Assembly (NCBI GenBank): GCA_030432905.1
Contig: JAUILU010000007.1
Coordinates: 22,570-86,569, forward strand
Direction: 5' to 3'
DNA length: 64,000 nt
From: Phycisphaerae bacterium
Lineage (GTDB): Bacteria > Planctomycetota > Phycisphaerae > Phycisphaerales > UBA1924
The notes under the pieces were generated by a model that worked only from the letters and a program-made list of their open reading frames with translations, had not been told where the DNA came from and searched no databases. Positions 34,025-43,223 of the stretch are shown piece by piece. The position numbers and the translations under genes were made by a program. Every line of letters starts with the position of its first letter. The stretch's first letter is position 1.

Positions 34025-36085
34025 ATGACCACGCAAACCGTCCCGATGTTCCGTCTTTCCGCAGCCGCCCTGCTTCTTGTCGCTGCAGGCTGCTCCTCGT
34101 CAGGCCCGAAGGCCCCCGCAGCCGTCGCCAAGAAACAGACCTCGGCGTACGCAGTGCTCGACGGCAAGCGTGTTGATGCCCCGACGCTCAAGCTTGGCGA
34201 CAAGAAAACACTCGACGCGATCCTCAACGAGGGCAAGTACCACAACCGCGTCATGGACCATCTCAACCATCTCTGCGGTGTCATCGGCCCGCGACTGACC
34301 GCTTCTTCGGCGCTCGAACAGGCAAACGTGTGGACCGCTGAACAGTTCGAGACTTGGGGACTGAGCAACGTCGAGAACAGGCCGTGGGGTTCGGCGACCA
34401 TCAGGTTCGACCGAGGCCCATCAACCGGCGCCGTCGTCAGCCGATCCGACGAGAACGACGAGACCTACGAGGTCGAGCGCGAGATCGAGTTCACAACGCT
34501 TAGCTGGGCACCCGGCACCGACGGGCCTGTCCGGGGCAAGGCGGTTCTCATGCCGACCACACTCGAAGAACTCGAGGCGGTGCGTGACGATCTCGAGGGA
34601 GCTTGGATTCTTCACTCGCAATACCAGGGCGGCAGGCAGGGCATCCGCGGCGTGGGCGCTTCGATGGCTGCCCGGCACGTCCAACGCATCGAGACCCGCG
34701 TCGCGATCGCCGCCGGGCAGGTGCCCCAGTTGCCGCAGGACTCCGCGTACCCGGACGACCCGATCAGCGGCCTGTGGGAGGGAACGATCACAGGCCCAGC
34801 GATCCCCGGCGGCTCGACCGAACTGGCAATGGACGTCGTTCTCGGTGAGGACGGCACACCCAACGGTGTGATCGCCCTGCCCGCATTCAACTTCAACAAC
34901 GCCATGGGCGAGCCGAGCTTCGACGACGGCATCCTTTCGTTCGTCTGGACCACGCCACAGGGCCCGAGGCCCATGACGCTCGCCCCGCAAGGCGACACGA
35001 TCGATCTGGACTTCGACGCGGAAGACGGCAAGTACGTCATCCACCTCGAACGCGAAGAAATGGAAGAGGTCGAATTCGACGCCGACGGCTACATCATCCA
35101 CCAAGTTCTCGCTGCCAACCCCGCGGGCTTCATGTCGAGCTCGAAAGACGAACGCGTCTGGACCACTTCGATCAAGCGGGGCCTGGATCTGTTCAACCTG
35201 TCGTGGGACGACATCGGCCAAGACACCGAGGTCAGCATCCGAGATTCGGACTACCGCTACATCAACTCGGACATCGCCGACGGGCAGGACGTGTACATCG
35301 AGTTCGATCTTGATCACACGCTCACCGAGGGCCCGTTCGATCTGTACAACACGATCGCCGAGATCCCGGGCACCGAGTACCCGGACGAGGTCGTGATCGT
35401 GTCGGCGCACATGGACTCGTGGAACGGCCCCGGCAGTCAGGGCGTTGTGGACAACGGCACCGGCACATCGGTCACGCTCGAAGCCGCTCGGATCTTGGCT
35501 GCGGTCGGCGCCAAGCCCAAGCGCACGATCCGCTTCATCCTGTGGACCGGCGAGGAGCAGGGCCTGCTCGGCTCGCGGGCCTACGTTGACAGCCTGAGCG
35601 AAGAGGAACGCGCCAAGATCTCATGCGTGTTCGTTGACGACGGCGGCACCAACTACGAGGGCGGGCTCGTCTGCTCGCCTTGGATGTTTGACTACCTCGC
35701 GGCCGCGACCGCCAACACCAACGGCCAGTTCTTCAGCGAGGTCGACGCCGAGCGTCTGCTGTCGGACGACAACCCCGACAACGACGAGCGGGCCGGCTGG
35801 ATGGATGTCAACCTGCGGACCGTCGAAGCCATGCCCCAGGGCGGCGGATCGGACCACGCATCGTTCAACAGGGTCGGCATCCCGGGCTTCTACTGGGACG
35901 AGATCGGCCGGGCCAACTACCGCTACGGCTGGCACACCCAGAACGACAAGCTCGATCTCGCGATCGAGGAGTACCTCGTCCAGTCGAGCACGAACGTGGC
36001 ACTGACCGCGTACAACCTCGCGTGCGCCCCGTCGCTGCTGCCAAGATCCGCAGATTCTGATCAGGTTGCAGAGGCGGGCGAGTAA
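34025..36085 (+). CDS. M28-family zinc peptidase, lipoprotein
   Basis: 686 residues. The N-terminus has a lipobox LLLVAAGC, so the protein is probably a membrane-anchored lipoprotein outside the cytoplasm. A large inserted region (about 110-440, including PA-like and OB-like strands) precedes the M28 catalytic part, with metal and catalytic residues in VSAHMDSW, VVDNGTG, LWTGEEQGLLGSRAY, FVDDGG and GWHTQNDKLD. It should hydrolyse peptides from the amino end or act as a di-/carboxypeptidase; the substrate is not evident. It is divergent from the metal permease and 18 nt before ruvB. Confidence 0.9.
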   Translation: MTTQTVPMFRLSAAALLLVAAGCSSSGPKAPAAVAKKQTSAYAVLDGKRVDAPTLKLGDKKTLDAILNEGKYHNRVMDHLNHLCGVIGPRLTASSALEQANVWTAEQFETWGLSNVENRPWGSATIRFDRGPSTGAVVSRSDENDETYEVEREIEFTTLSWAPGTDGPVRGKAVLMPTTLEELEAVRDDLEGAWILHSQYQGGRQGIRGVGASMAARHVQRIETRVAIAAGQVPQLPQDSAYPDDPISGLWEGTITGPAIPGGSTELAMDVVLGEDGTPNGVIALPAFNFNNAMGEPSFDDGILSFVWTTPQGPRPMTLAPQGDTIDLDFDAEDGKYVIHLEREEMEEVEFDADGYIIHQVLAANPAGFMSSSKDERVWTTSIKRGLDLFNLSWDDIGQDTEVSIRDSDYRYINSDIADGQDVYIEFDLDHTLTEGPFDLYNTIAEIPGTEYPDEVVIVSAHMDSWNGPGSQGVVDNGTGTSVTLEAARILAAVGAKPKRTIRFILWTGEEQGLLGSRAYVDSLSEEERAKISCVFVDDGGTNYEGGLVCSPWMFDYLAAATANTNGQFFSEVDAERLLSDDNPDNDERAGWMDVNLRTVEAMPQGGGSDHASFNRVGIPGFYWDEIGRANYRYGWHTQNDKLDLAIEEYLVQSSTNVALTAYNLACAPSLLPRSADSDQVAEAGE

Positions 36086-36103
36086 GGCAGGTACACTCAC
36101 CGC

Positions 36104-37135
36104 ATGGCGACGGAACGCCTCATGAGCCCGGACACGCTGCCCGCCGAGATCGAACAGGCCGGCAACGTCCTTCGACCGACACGGATCGGGGAGTACATCG
36201 GTCAGCGCGAGCTGATCGAGCGGCTGTCGATCGCGATCGAGGCGGGCCAGAAGCGGGCCGAGCCGATGGAGCACGTGCTGCTGCACGGGCCGCCCGGGCT
36301 CGGCAAGACGACGCTTGCGCATGTCATCGCCAACGAGATGGGCTCGAAGGTCCACGCGACCTCGGGGCCGGCGCTTGCGCGAGGCACCGACCTTGTCGCA
36401 ACACTGACCCGGCTTGAGGCCAACGACGTTCTGTTCATCGACGAGATCCACCGCCTGCCCGTCGCGGTCGAGGAGTTCATCTACCCGGCGATGGAGGATT
36501 TCCGGATCGATGTGACGATCGACTCGGGACTTCACGCGCAGACGGTGCAGATCAAGTGCAAGCCGTTCACACTGATCGGCGCAACGACCCGAGCGGGCCT
36601 GCTGAGCGCGCCGCTCCGCTCACGGTTCGGGCTCGTGCATCATTTGCGGTACTACGAGGACGAGGATCTGCTGCGGATCCTGATGCGTTCGAGTGGGATT
36701 CTTGGGATGGAGTCACCGCCCGAGGATTCGATGTCGCTTATCGCGGGCCGCAGCCGAGGAACGCCCAGGATCGCAAACAGACTGCTGCGCCGGGTCCGTG
36801 ACTATGCGGACGTCAAAGCCGCGGGCCGGGTCTCGACGGCGGTCGTGGAACAGGCCCTGAGCCTTGAGGGCATCGACGAGCTCGGGATGGACGAACTCGA
36901 CCGGTCATACCTCGACACGATCGCAGAGATCTACTCGGGCGGTCCGGTCGGGCTCGAAGCGGTGGCGGCGACCATGAACCAGGACGTCGGCACGCTCGAA
37001 GACGTGGTCGAGCCGTTCCTGCTGCAGACCGGATTCCTGGCACGCACGAAACGGGGCCGGATGCTGACCAAGGCGGCCGCGGATCATCTCGGCGTCAAAA
37101 CCCCTTCGATCAACGACGACGCGTTGTTCGAGTAG
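36104..37135 (+). CDS. ruvB: Holliday junction branch migration ATPase RuvB
   Basis: 343 residues, normal. It has Walker A GPPGLGKTTLAHVIANEMG, Walker B FIDEIHRL, sensor 1 GATTRAGLLSAPLRSRFG, and the C-terminal winged helix around LQTGFLARTKRGRMLTKAAADHLG. It drives branch migration with RuvA; ruvA and ruvC are not here. The nine-residue start MATERLMSP is reasonable. Confidence 0.98.
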   Translation: MATERLMSPDTLPAEIEQAGNVLRPTRIGEYIGQRELIERLSIAIEAGQKRAEPMEHVLLHGPPGLGKTTLAHVIANEMGSKVHATSGPALARGTDLVATLTRLEANDVLFIDEIHRLPVAVEEFIYPAMEDFRIDVTIDSGLHAQTVQIKCKPFTLIGATTRAGLLSAPLRSRFGLVHHLRYYEDEDLLRILMRSSGILGMESPPEDSMSLIAGRSRGTPRIANRLLRRVRDYADVKAAGRVSTAVVEQALSLEGIDELGMDELDRSYLDTIAEIYSGGPVGLEAVAATMNQDVGTLEDVVEPFLLQTGFLARTKRGRMLTKAAADHLGVKTPSINDDALFE

Positions 37136-37176
37136 GGCATCGGTATTCGATTTCAAGAGAGATGAGCGACCAGTGA

Positions 37177-37932
37177 CTAGCGCTTGGCGGTCGGCTGGAG
37201 CGCGGCGGCGGTGTCTTCATCGAGGTACAGGAAACAGCCGCAGTTGGAGCAGCTGGTCAGGTCGCCCGAGAGGAGCCTGCTGAGAAGCTCGATCGGGAGC
37301 GTCATCATGCAGCTCGCGCAGCTGATCTCGTGGCGTTTCTTGTCGATGATCTCGATGCCCGCCATCGCGTCCTCGTCACGCTCGTCGAGGAGCCTCTGGA
37401 GTTCGGAGAGGATCTTGGGGTTGACCTCGCCCGCGAGCTGATCACGCTCGGCTTCGAGTTCTTTGACGCGGTCTTTGATCTCGCTGTGCCGGGTGTCGCG
37501 GTCCTGCTTGGCGACATCGCGAACCTTGGTGCGTTCTTCCTGGCTGGCGACCGACTGCTCGAGTTCGGTCTTGATCGCGTCGGCTTGCTCTAGCAGACCA
37601 AGGACTTCTTCCTCGACTCTGCCTCGCTCTATCTTGAGGCCGTTGACCTCGACGAGGAACGCCTGGTATTCCTTGTTGGTGCGGGCGTTGTTCATCTCCT
37701 CGCGCAGCTTCTCCATGCGCTCGTCGATGCGTGCCATCTCGTCTTCGTTTTCTTTGGTTGAGGACTGAATCTGGCGGAGCTGAGATTCGAATGAACCGTG
37801 CTGTTCACCGAGCGCGTTGAGCTGCCGCTCTTGCTCGTTGAGGAAACGTTCTGCTGCCCCCAGTCGTGATTGAAGTCCACGGAGCTTCTGCTCTGTCTGG
37901 AATACGGCTAACAGCTTCTTGGTTTCGTTCAT
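37177..37932 (-). CDS. Coiled-coil zinc-ribbon protein (C4-type, zf-RING_7/DUF164-like)
   Basis: 251 residues. Almost the whole protein to about 195 is a Glu/Lys/Arg-rich heptad coiled coil, including MNNARTNKEYQAFLVEV, a conserved patch in this family. The end holds CASC and CSNCGC pairs, a treble-clef or zinc ribbon. Proteins of this family are often linked to nucleic acid metabolism or to Nif3-like genes; neither partner is here. Function is unknown. Confidence 0.85.
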   Translation of the reverse strand: MNETKKLLAVFQTEQKLRGLQSRLGAAERFLNEQERQLNALGEQHGSFESQLRQIQSSTKENEDEMARIDERMEKLREEMNNARTNKEYQAFLVEVNGLKIERGRVEEEVLGLLEQADAIKTELEQSVASQEERTKVRDVAKQDRDTRHSEIKDRVKELEAERDQLAGEVNPKILSELQRLLDERDEDAMAGIEIIDKKRHEISCASCMMTLPIELLSRLLSGDLTSCSNCGCFLYLDEDTAAALQPTAKR

Positions 37933-38008
37933 GCCCGCCTGGTCCTCCCGAGCGGCATCGCCGCTTGTTAGTCTAGCACATTTGGTGCCCGCGCGTCACG
38001 CATTTACG

Positions 38009-38863
38009 CTAAACAGCTCCAGAACTACCGATCATCCACAGCATCCAGTACGCGAACGGCCCGACCAGAAGCAGCGAATCGATGACATCGAGCCAGCCTC
38101 CGAAGCCGGGGATCGATGAGCTGGAGTCCTTGGTGCCCGCGTCGCGTTTGAACAGGCTCGCCGTCAGATCGCCGAGTTGGCCCAGCACACCGATCAACGC
38201 ACCCATTGCCGCGGCCAGGGGATACCCAATGTCTGGCCGAAGATCGCCGAGCCCGAGCAGGTAGACACCGAGCATGCAGATGCAGGCAGACGTGACTACA
38301 CCACCGATCAGACCTTCCCAGGTTTTGCCCGGACTCAGCCACGGCACGAGCTTTCGCTTGCCCATCGCCCGACCCGTGAAGTAGGCGCCGATGTCGCACG
38401 ATTTCGTCACAAGAACTAGCCAGAGCACGATCCATGGTGATTTGGCGATGCAGAGCGTCAGCCAGAACGAGCCTTGGACACCGAGGTACACAAACACAAG
38501 CATCACCCCGCCCGCCGCGGCGACGACGCCCTCGATCGTTCTGTGCCGAACGTGCGAGAGCAGGGCGAGGATCATTACCATCACGGCGAGCGTGCCGAGC
38601 GCGCGGGGTTCGTTGGTCCAGAGCGTGGTCCCGAGCAAGCCGACTAAGCCTGAAATCAGACACACGGGCGTGGCGACGTGGACGTTGTTGGCCCGGAGGA
38701 TCTTGGCGAGCTCGAGAGCGGTCATCATGATGACGACCGAAATGCCGACACCGAACGCGATACCTTTGAGATCGGTAAGCGTGTGCATGTAGTCGTCGAG
38801 CCAGACCATGAGGACGGCTATGACGATCATGAGCGGGCCGAGGATGAGTCGTTGCTTGAGCAC
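38009..38863 (-). CDS. cdsA: Phosphatidate cytidylyltransferase (CdsA)
   Basis: 284 residues from GTG 38861-38863, with GGGG 5 nt upstream and the uppS TAG overlapping. Membrane segments run throughout. It has LSPGKTWEGLIGG and the CDP-alcohol signature SLFKRDAGTKDSSSSIPGFGGWLDVIDSL, where the usual HGG is FGG and the Arg before the final Asp is Val. It makes CDP-diacylglycerol for phospholipid synthesis in the inner membrane. The order uppS-cdsA is typical. Confidence 0.92.
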   Translation of the reverse strand: MLKQRLILGPLMIVIAVLMVWLDDYMHTLTDLKGIAFGVGISVVIMMTALELAKILRANNVHVATPVCLISGLVGLLGTTLWTNEPRALGTLAVMVMILALLSHVRHRTIEGVVAAAGGVMLVFVYLGVQGSFWLTLCIAKSPWIVLWLVLVTKSCDIGAYFTGRAMGKRKLVPWLSPGKTWEGLIGGVVTSACICMLGVYLLGLGDLRPDIGYPLAAAMGALIGVLGQLGDLTASLFKRDAGTKDSSSSIPGFGGWLDVIDSLLLVGPFAYWMLWMIGSSGAV

Positions 38864-39693
38864 TATGACCCCTTGCTCAGCCCGCCGAAGCGTCGGTCGC
38901 GTTTGGCGTAGGCCCTTACCGCGTTGTGCAGGTCCTGCTCGTAGAAATCGGGCCAGAGCGTTTCGGTGACGTAGATCTCCGCGTAGCTGATCTGCCACAG
39001 CAGATAGTTGCTCAGACGCATCTCGCCGGCGGTGCGGATCAGCAGATCCGGATCGGGCATGCCCGCGGTGTAGAGATGCTCGCCCATGACGTCTGATGTG
39101 ATTTCGTCGGGGGTCAGTTCGCCGGCCGCGGCTTTCTTGGCGATGGATTTCGTTGCGTCGAGGATCTCTTCTCGAGAGCCGTAGTTAATCGCGAGGCAGA
39201 GCGTTGGGCCTGTCGGGCTCTTGGCGTGCGTCACTTCGACGAGGTTGTCGAGGGCCGCGAGCACTGTTTCGGGCAGCCCCTCGCGTCTGCCGATCACTCG
39301 GACCCGGATGCTGTTCTCGACCAGCTCTTCGAGTTGGCTCTTGCAGTACAGCTCGCAGAGGGCCATGAGGTCGCGGATCTCGTCTTCGGGCCGCTTCCAG
39401 TTCTCGGTGCTGAAGGAGTACAGCGTGACGTACTCGATGCCGAGTCGGCCCGCCTCGGCGACGACTCTTCGGACGGTCTCGGCGCCGTGCTGATGCCCGA
39501 ACTGGCGGGGCTTGCCTTGCTTGACAGCCCACCTGCCGTTGCCGTCCATGATGACGGCGATGTGCCTCGGGATCCGTTCAGGCGATACATCGGGCAGGTG
39601 CTTCTGCGGATCGGCGTCCGGCAAGGCCTTGCGGATCCGTGCCAGCGCGGCGTTTGCCGCGACGTCGGCCTCGCTCTTGGTAGATTCAGTCAA
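38863..39693 (-). CDS. uppS: Isoprenyl transferase (undecaprenyl diphosphate synthase)
   Basis: 276 residues, beginning with a TTG codon that overlaps the purA stop region. It has IAVIMDGNGRWAVKQGK (catalytic Asp), GHQHGAETVRRVV, YSFSTENWKRP and the C-terminal DLLIRTAGEMRLSNYLLWQISYAEIYVTETLWPDF. A 40-residue N-terminal extension precedes the conserved part. It makes the C55 lipid carrier used in cell-envelope polymer synthesis. Confidence 0.97.
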   Translation of the reverse strand: MTESTKSEADVAANAALARIRKALPDADPQKHLPDVSPERIPRHIAVIMDGNGRWAVKQGKPRQFGHQHGAETVRRVVAEAGRLGIEYVTLYSFSTENWKRPEDEIRDLMALCELYCKSQLEELVENSIRVRVIGRREGLPETVLAALDNLVEVTHAKSPTGPTLCLAINYGSREEILDATKSIAKKAAAGELTPDEITSDVMGEHLYTAGMPDPDLLIRTAGEMRLSNYLLWQISYAEIYVTETLWPDFYEQDLHNAVRAYAKRDRRFGGLSKGS

Positions 39694-41029
39694 CTGTGCC
39701 CGCCCCCGCTCGACTCTGGACCATGATCGTCTGTTCGCGGTCCGGTCCTACACCGACCATCGAGATCGGCACGCCGACGTAGTTCTCGATCCGCTCAATC
39801 AGTGTACGTGCGTTGGCGGGAAGGCTCTCCATCGAGCGGGCTTCGGTGATCTCGTCGTCGAACCCCGGGAGCGTGTCGTAGATCGGCTTGACGGATTCGA
39901 GCGTGCAGGCGTCGGGTGTGAAGTGCGTGGTCTGCTTGCCGTCGATCTCGTACGCGGTGCAGAGCTTGATCTCATCGAAGCCGGCGAGCACATCGAGCAG
40001 AGTCAGCACGATCTCTGTGACGCCGTTGAGCCTCGCGGAGTACCGCAGGGCGACGAGGTCGAGCCATCCGATTCGGCGAGGCCTGCCTGTGGTCGTGCCG
40101 AACTCTCGCCCCCGCTCGCGGATCGCGTCGCCGATGCTGTCGGTCAGCTCAGTTGGCATCGGGCCAGCGCCGACTCGTGTCTGGTAGGCCTTCGCGATGC
40201 CGACGATTCGCCCGACTACGTCCGCCGGCACGCCCGAACCGGACGGGATGCCGAGCGCGCAGGCGTTGGAGCTAGTGACAAACGGGTAGGTGCCGTGGTC
40301 TACATCGAGCAGTGTCGCGTTGGCGCCCTCGAAGAGCAGCCTACGTCCTGAGTCGAGATGATCGTGCAGCAGGATGGTGGTGTCGGTGATTCGGTCTTTC
40401 AGTCGCTCGCCCCAGCTGATCGCGAGCTCGAAGAGCTTGTCTTCGTCGATCGCATCGGTTTCGTCCGGAGCCCAGCGTTCGAGCACGGGTCGTTTGAACG
40501 CAAGGGCGGCCCGGATGCGTTCGCGGAGCCAATCGGGCCTGAGCAGGTCGCCCACACGCACAGCTGAGCTGCGCTGGACTTTCTCGGCGTACGCAGGCCC
40601 GATGCCCCGGCCTGTGGTGCCGACGGCCTTGATACCCAGACTCTCCGCGAGCGCCTTCTCACGGGCTGCATCCTCTGCCTTGTGGTAGGGCATCACGACA
40701 TGAGCCCGGCTCGATACGACTACACGCGAGCAGTCGATGCCCTGCTCGGTCAGCCCGTCGAGTTCTTTGAGCAGTTGCTCGGGGTCCACGACGACGCCGT
40801 TGCCGATGATCGAGTCGCAGCTGGGCCTGAGGACTCCCGACGGGACCAGGTGCAACGCGAAACGCTTGCCCCCGACGACAACGGAGTGGCCCGCGTTGGC
40901 ACCGCCGTTGTATCGGACGATGGCGGCAAAGTCCGGCGCGAGCAGATCGACGATCTTGCCCTTGCCCTCATCGCCCCACTGCAGCCCAACGACGGCCAGA
41001 GAATCCGATTCGTTCTGTGGTGTGTTCAC
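39686..41029 (-). CDS. purA: Adenylosuccinate synthetase
   Basis: 447 residues. It has VVGLQWGDEGKGKIVDLLA (P-loop and catalytic Asp), YNGGANAGHSVV with the catalytic His, and IGPAYAEKVQR. The C-terminal GVGPDREQTIMV matches the family. It converts IMP to adenylosuccinate with GTP. A few inserted residues around 180-200 make it slightly longer than the usual 430. It leads the purA-uppS-cdsA operon. Confidence 0.97.
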   Translation of the reverse strand: MNTPQNESDSLAVVGLQWGDEGKGKIVDLLAPDFAAIVRYNGGANAGHSVVVGGKRFALHLVPSGVLRPSCDSIIGNGVVVDPEQLLKELDGLTEQGIDCSRVVVSSRAHVVMPYHKAEDAAREKALAESLGIKAVGTTGRGIGPAYAEKVQRSSAVRVGDLLRPDWLRERIRAALAFKRPVLERWAPDETDAIDEDKLFELAISWGERLKDRITDTTILLHDHLDSGRRLLFEGANATLLDVDHGTYPFVTSSNACALGIPSGSGVPADVVGRIVGIAKAYQTRVGAGPMPTELTDSIGDAIRERGREFGTTTGRPRRIGWLDLVALRYSARLNGVTEIVLTLLDVLAGFDEIKLCTAYEIDGKQTTHFTPDACTLESVKPIYDTLPGFDDEITEARSMESLPANARTLIERIENYVGVPISMVGVGPDREQTIMVQSRAGAGTVD

Positions 41030-41166
41030 CGTCGATTGTTGGCCCCGGAAACCGCCAGACCAGACCGGTCCGAGAACTTCATCAATGTGCCCAAGTTCGG
41101 GTCTCGTGCAGGAGGGCAGTGAAGCGGCAACCGGGGCTGTCCGATACCGAAACCGGAGACCCGAGT

Positions 41167-41334
41167 ATGCCAGACACCGTTCGCATTATGTGCCCGAACC
41201 TGCAGTGCAAGAAGCTGCTCGCGGTCCCAGAATCAGCACGGACAAAGACCGTTCGATGCAAGGCGTGTCACACCGCGATCCGCGTTCCAGAAGCGCCCCA
41301 GGGCCAGTCTTCCGACCAGGCCAAGGCGGGCTGA
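41167..41334 (+). CDS. Small zinc-ribbon protein
   Basis: 55 residues from ATG 41167-41169 with GGAG 9 nt upstream. The protein is essentially a zinc knuckle: CPNLQC and CKAC pairs separated by about 22 residues, followed by a Pro/Ser/Gln tail. Short proteins of this kind (MJ0042-like fingers) are common in planctomycetes, with no known function. It is divergent from purA and convergent with the FHA gene. Confidence 0.8.
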   Translation: MPDTVRIMCPNLQCKKLLAVPESARTKTVRCKACHTAIRVPEAPQGQSSDQAKAG

Positions 41335-41360
41335 GGCCGCCGATCTAGCGGGGACTCCTG

Positions 41361-41912
41361 CTAGAGACTCGGCTGATCGTCTTCATCGTCGTCATCATCG
41401 AAATCGAAGTCGAAATCGAGCATGCTGCTGTCGTCAGAGTCGGCGGCGGGAGCGCTCATGTCGATGTCTGAGTCGTCGAGCACGCCGCCCGCGAGCTTGG
41501 CGGCGGCCTCGGCTGCGTTGCCGGTGAGACCAGCGTGCTTCTTCGGTTTCACGACCACACCACCACGGGCGTAAACGTCCTCAGCGTCGAGACCGCTCGG
41601 CTCGCCGTCGATGACGAGCGCGAACACCGCAGGCCCGACAGCGACGAGATCCCCGGGGGTCAGCTCGGCTTCCTCGATGCGTTCTTTGTTGATGTAGGTG
41701 CCGTTGCTCGAGCCCATGTCGCGGACGGTGATGCTGCCGTCTTCGATGATGAATTCGCAATGCTGGCGGGAGACACTTGGAAGCGGGATGCGGAGCTCAC
41801 AGCCGGGCTCTCTGCCGACCACGACGCGGGGCTTGCGGAGCACGATCTCCTGCGAGTTTCCGTTTTCTTTCACGATAAGTAAGGTCGCTTCCACAGCCGG
41901 TGTATCCTTCAT
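41361..41912 (-). CDS. FHA-domain protein with acidic tail
   Basis: 183 residues. An FHA domain (about 8-105) has VVVGREPGCELRI, SVSRQHCEF and MGSSNGTYIN, the Gly-Arg, Ser-x-x-His and Asn-Gly pieces that bind phosphothreonine. After a Lys/Ala-rich linker, the last 40 residues are nearly all Asp/Ser (SDDSSMLDFDFDFDDDDDED), probably disordered. Its phosphoprotein partner is unknown, and no Ser/Thr kinase lies near. Confidence 0.9.
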   Translation of the reverse strand: MKDTPAVEATLLIVKENGNSQEIVLRKPRVVVGREPGCELRIPLPSVSRQHCEFIIEDGSITVRDMGSSNGTYINKERIEEAELTPGDLVAVGPAVFALVIDGEPSGLDAEDVYARGGVVVKPKKHAGLTGNAAEAAAKLAGGVLDDSDIDMSAPAADSDDSSMLDFDFDFDDDDDEDDQPSL

Positions 41913-41972
41913 GACACGGCGAGCTACGGGGGGAAACGCGAGCCTCTCACGCCTGACCGCCCCCCGCTGAGC

Positions 41973-43223
41973 GTGACCGAGTTGACTGACAATACCTCAT
42001 TCCCGCTTCCCCGGCAATGCCCGACCCAATCGGCAAAGGCCCCGATCGCCGACGCGATCGCGAGCCAAGACCACCCAAAGCCCCGGTCTCTCTATATCCA
42101 CATCCCTTTCTGCTCACACAAATGCCACTACTGCGACTTCTACAGCTTCGTTGATTCGCGAGATCGGCAAGAGGCGTTCGTGTTGCGTCTGGTTGAGGAA
42201 CTCCGAGCCATCTCACCGGCGGCTGGTCCACTCCACACCATCTTCGTAGGCGGCGGCACGCCAAGCCTGCTCCGGGTTGACCTCTGGCAGAAGCTGCTGG
42301 CCTCGATTGGCGGCTTGTTTGATTTGTCAGGCCTCGCCGAGTTCACGGTCGAGTGCAACCCTGAGAGCGTCTCGCCCGAGCTGATGCACGCGCTCAAGGC
42401 CGGCGGCGTCAACCGCATGAGCATGGGCGCCCAGAGCTTCAACACCGGCCATCTCGCCACATTGGAAAGACTTCACAACCCGGAACGGATCCCGATCGCG
42501 ATCGAGCACGCAAACTCGGCCGGGATCGATCGCGTTTCGATCGATCTGATCTTCGCCATCCCGGGCCAGACGCTCGCCGAGCTTGAGAACGACCTAAACT
42601 CCGCGCTCTCGCTCCCGATCGAGCACATCTCCTGCTACGAGCTGACCTACGAGCCGAACACCGCGATGACCAAACGCCTCGAACGCGGCGAGTTCGAGCG
42701 ATCGCCAGAAGAGCTTGAGATCGAGATGTTCGAGTTGGTCAGCCAGAAACTGCAGAACAGCGGGTTCGGTCGGTACGAGGTGAGCAACTACGCAAAGCCA
42801 GGCGCTGAGTGTGTCCACAACCTGATGTACTGGCAGCAACAGAGCTGGCTCGCGGCGGGTCCGTCTGCGTCGGCGCATGTCGCGGGGCATCGGTACAAGA
42901 ACGTCCCGAGGCTTGAGAGCTATCTCATCGTGAGCGATGACGGTTTCTCACCGATCGTGGACCACGAGCCGCCGGATGCGCTGCGTCTAATTCAGGAACG
43001 CATCATGACCGGGCTTCGGCTGACGGCCGGCATCGAGGGCGACTCGATTCTGGACGAGCTTCGGTTGCTGAAACCCGGTGCGGTTGAACGTGTGCTGGAT
43101 GAAGTGATCGCCGCGGAGAATCTGGGTCAGCTTCGGCGTGAGGCCGGGGTATGGAAACTCACCGAGCCGGGTTTACTCATGGCCGACGGCATCGCCGGGA
43201 GCATCATGGCCGCCATCGGTTAG
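41973..43223 (+). CDS. hemW: HemW-like radical SAM protein
   Basis: 416 residues. It has the SAM motif SLYIHIPFCSHKCHYCDF (Cys47, Cys51, Cys54), LHTIFVGGGTPSLL, GVNRMSMGAQSF and the C-terminal HemN_C winged region MTGLRLTAGI. The CxxxCxxC spacing without the extra Cys fits HemW, a heme-binding chaperone, rather than HemN coproporphyrinogen dehydrogenase. The 3' end overlaps the convergent pseudouridine synthase by 51 nt. Confidence 0.92.
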   Translation: MTELTDNTSFPLPRQCPTQSAKAPIADAIASQDHPKPRSLYIHIPFCSHKCHYCDFYSFVDSRDRQEAFVLRLVEELRAISPAAGPLHTIFVGGGTPSLLRVDLWQKLLASIGGLFDLSGLAEFTVECNPESVSPELMHALKAGGVNRMSMGAQSFNTGHLATLERLHNPERIPIAIEHANSAGIDRVSIDLIFAIPGQTLAELENDLNSALSLPIEHISCYELTYEPNTAMTKRLERGEFERSPEELEIEMFELVSQKLQNSGFGRYEVSNYAKPGAECVHNLMYWQQQSWLAAGPSASAHVAGHRYKNVPRLESYLIVSDDGFSPIVDHEPPDALRLIQERIMTGLRLTAGIEGDSILDELRLLKPGAVERVLDEVIAAENLGQLRREAGVWKLTEPGLLMADGIAGSIMAAIG

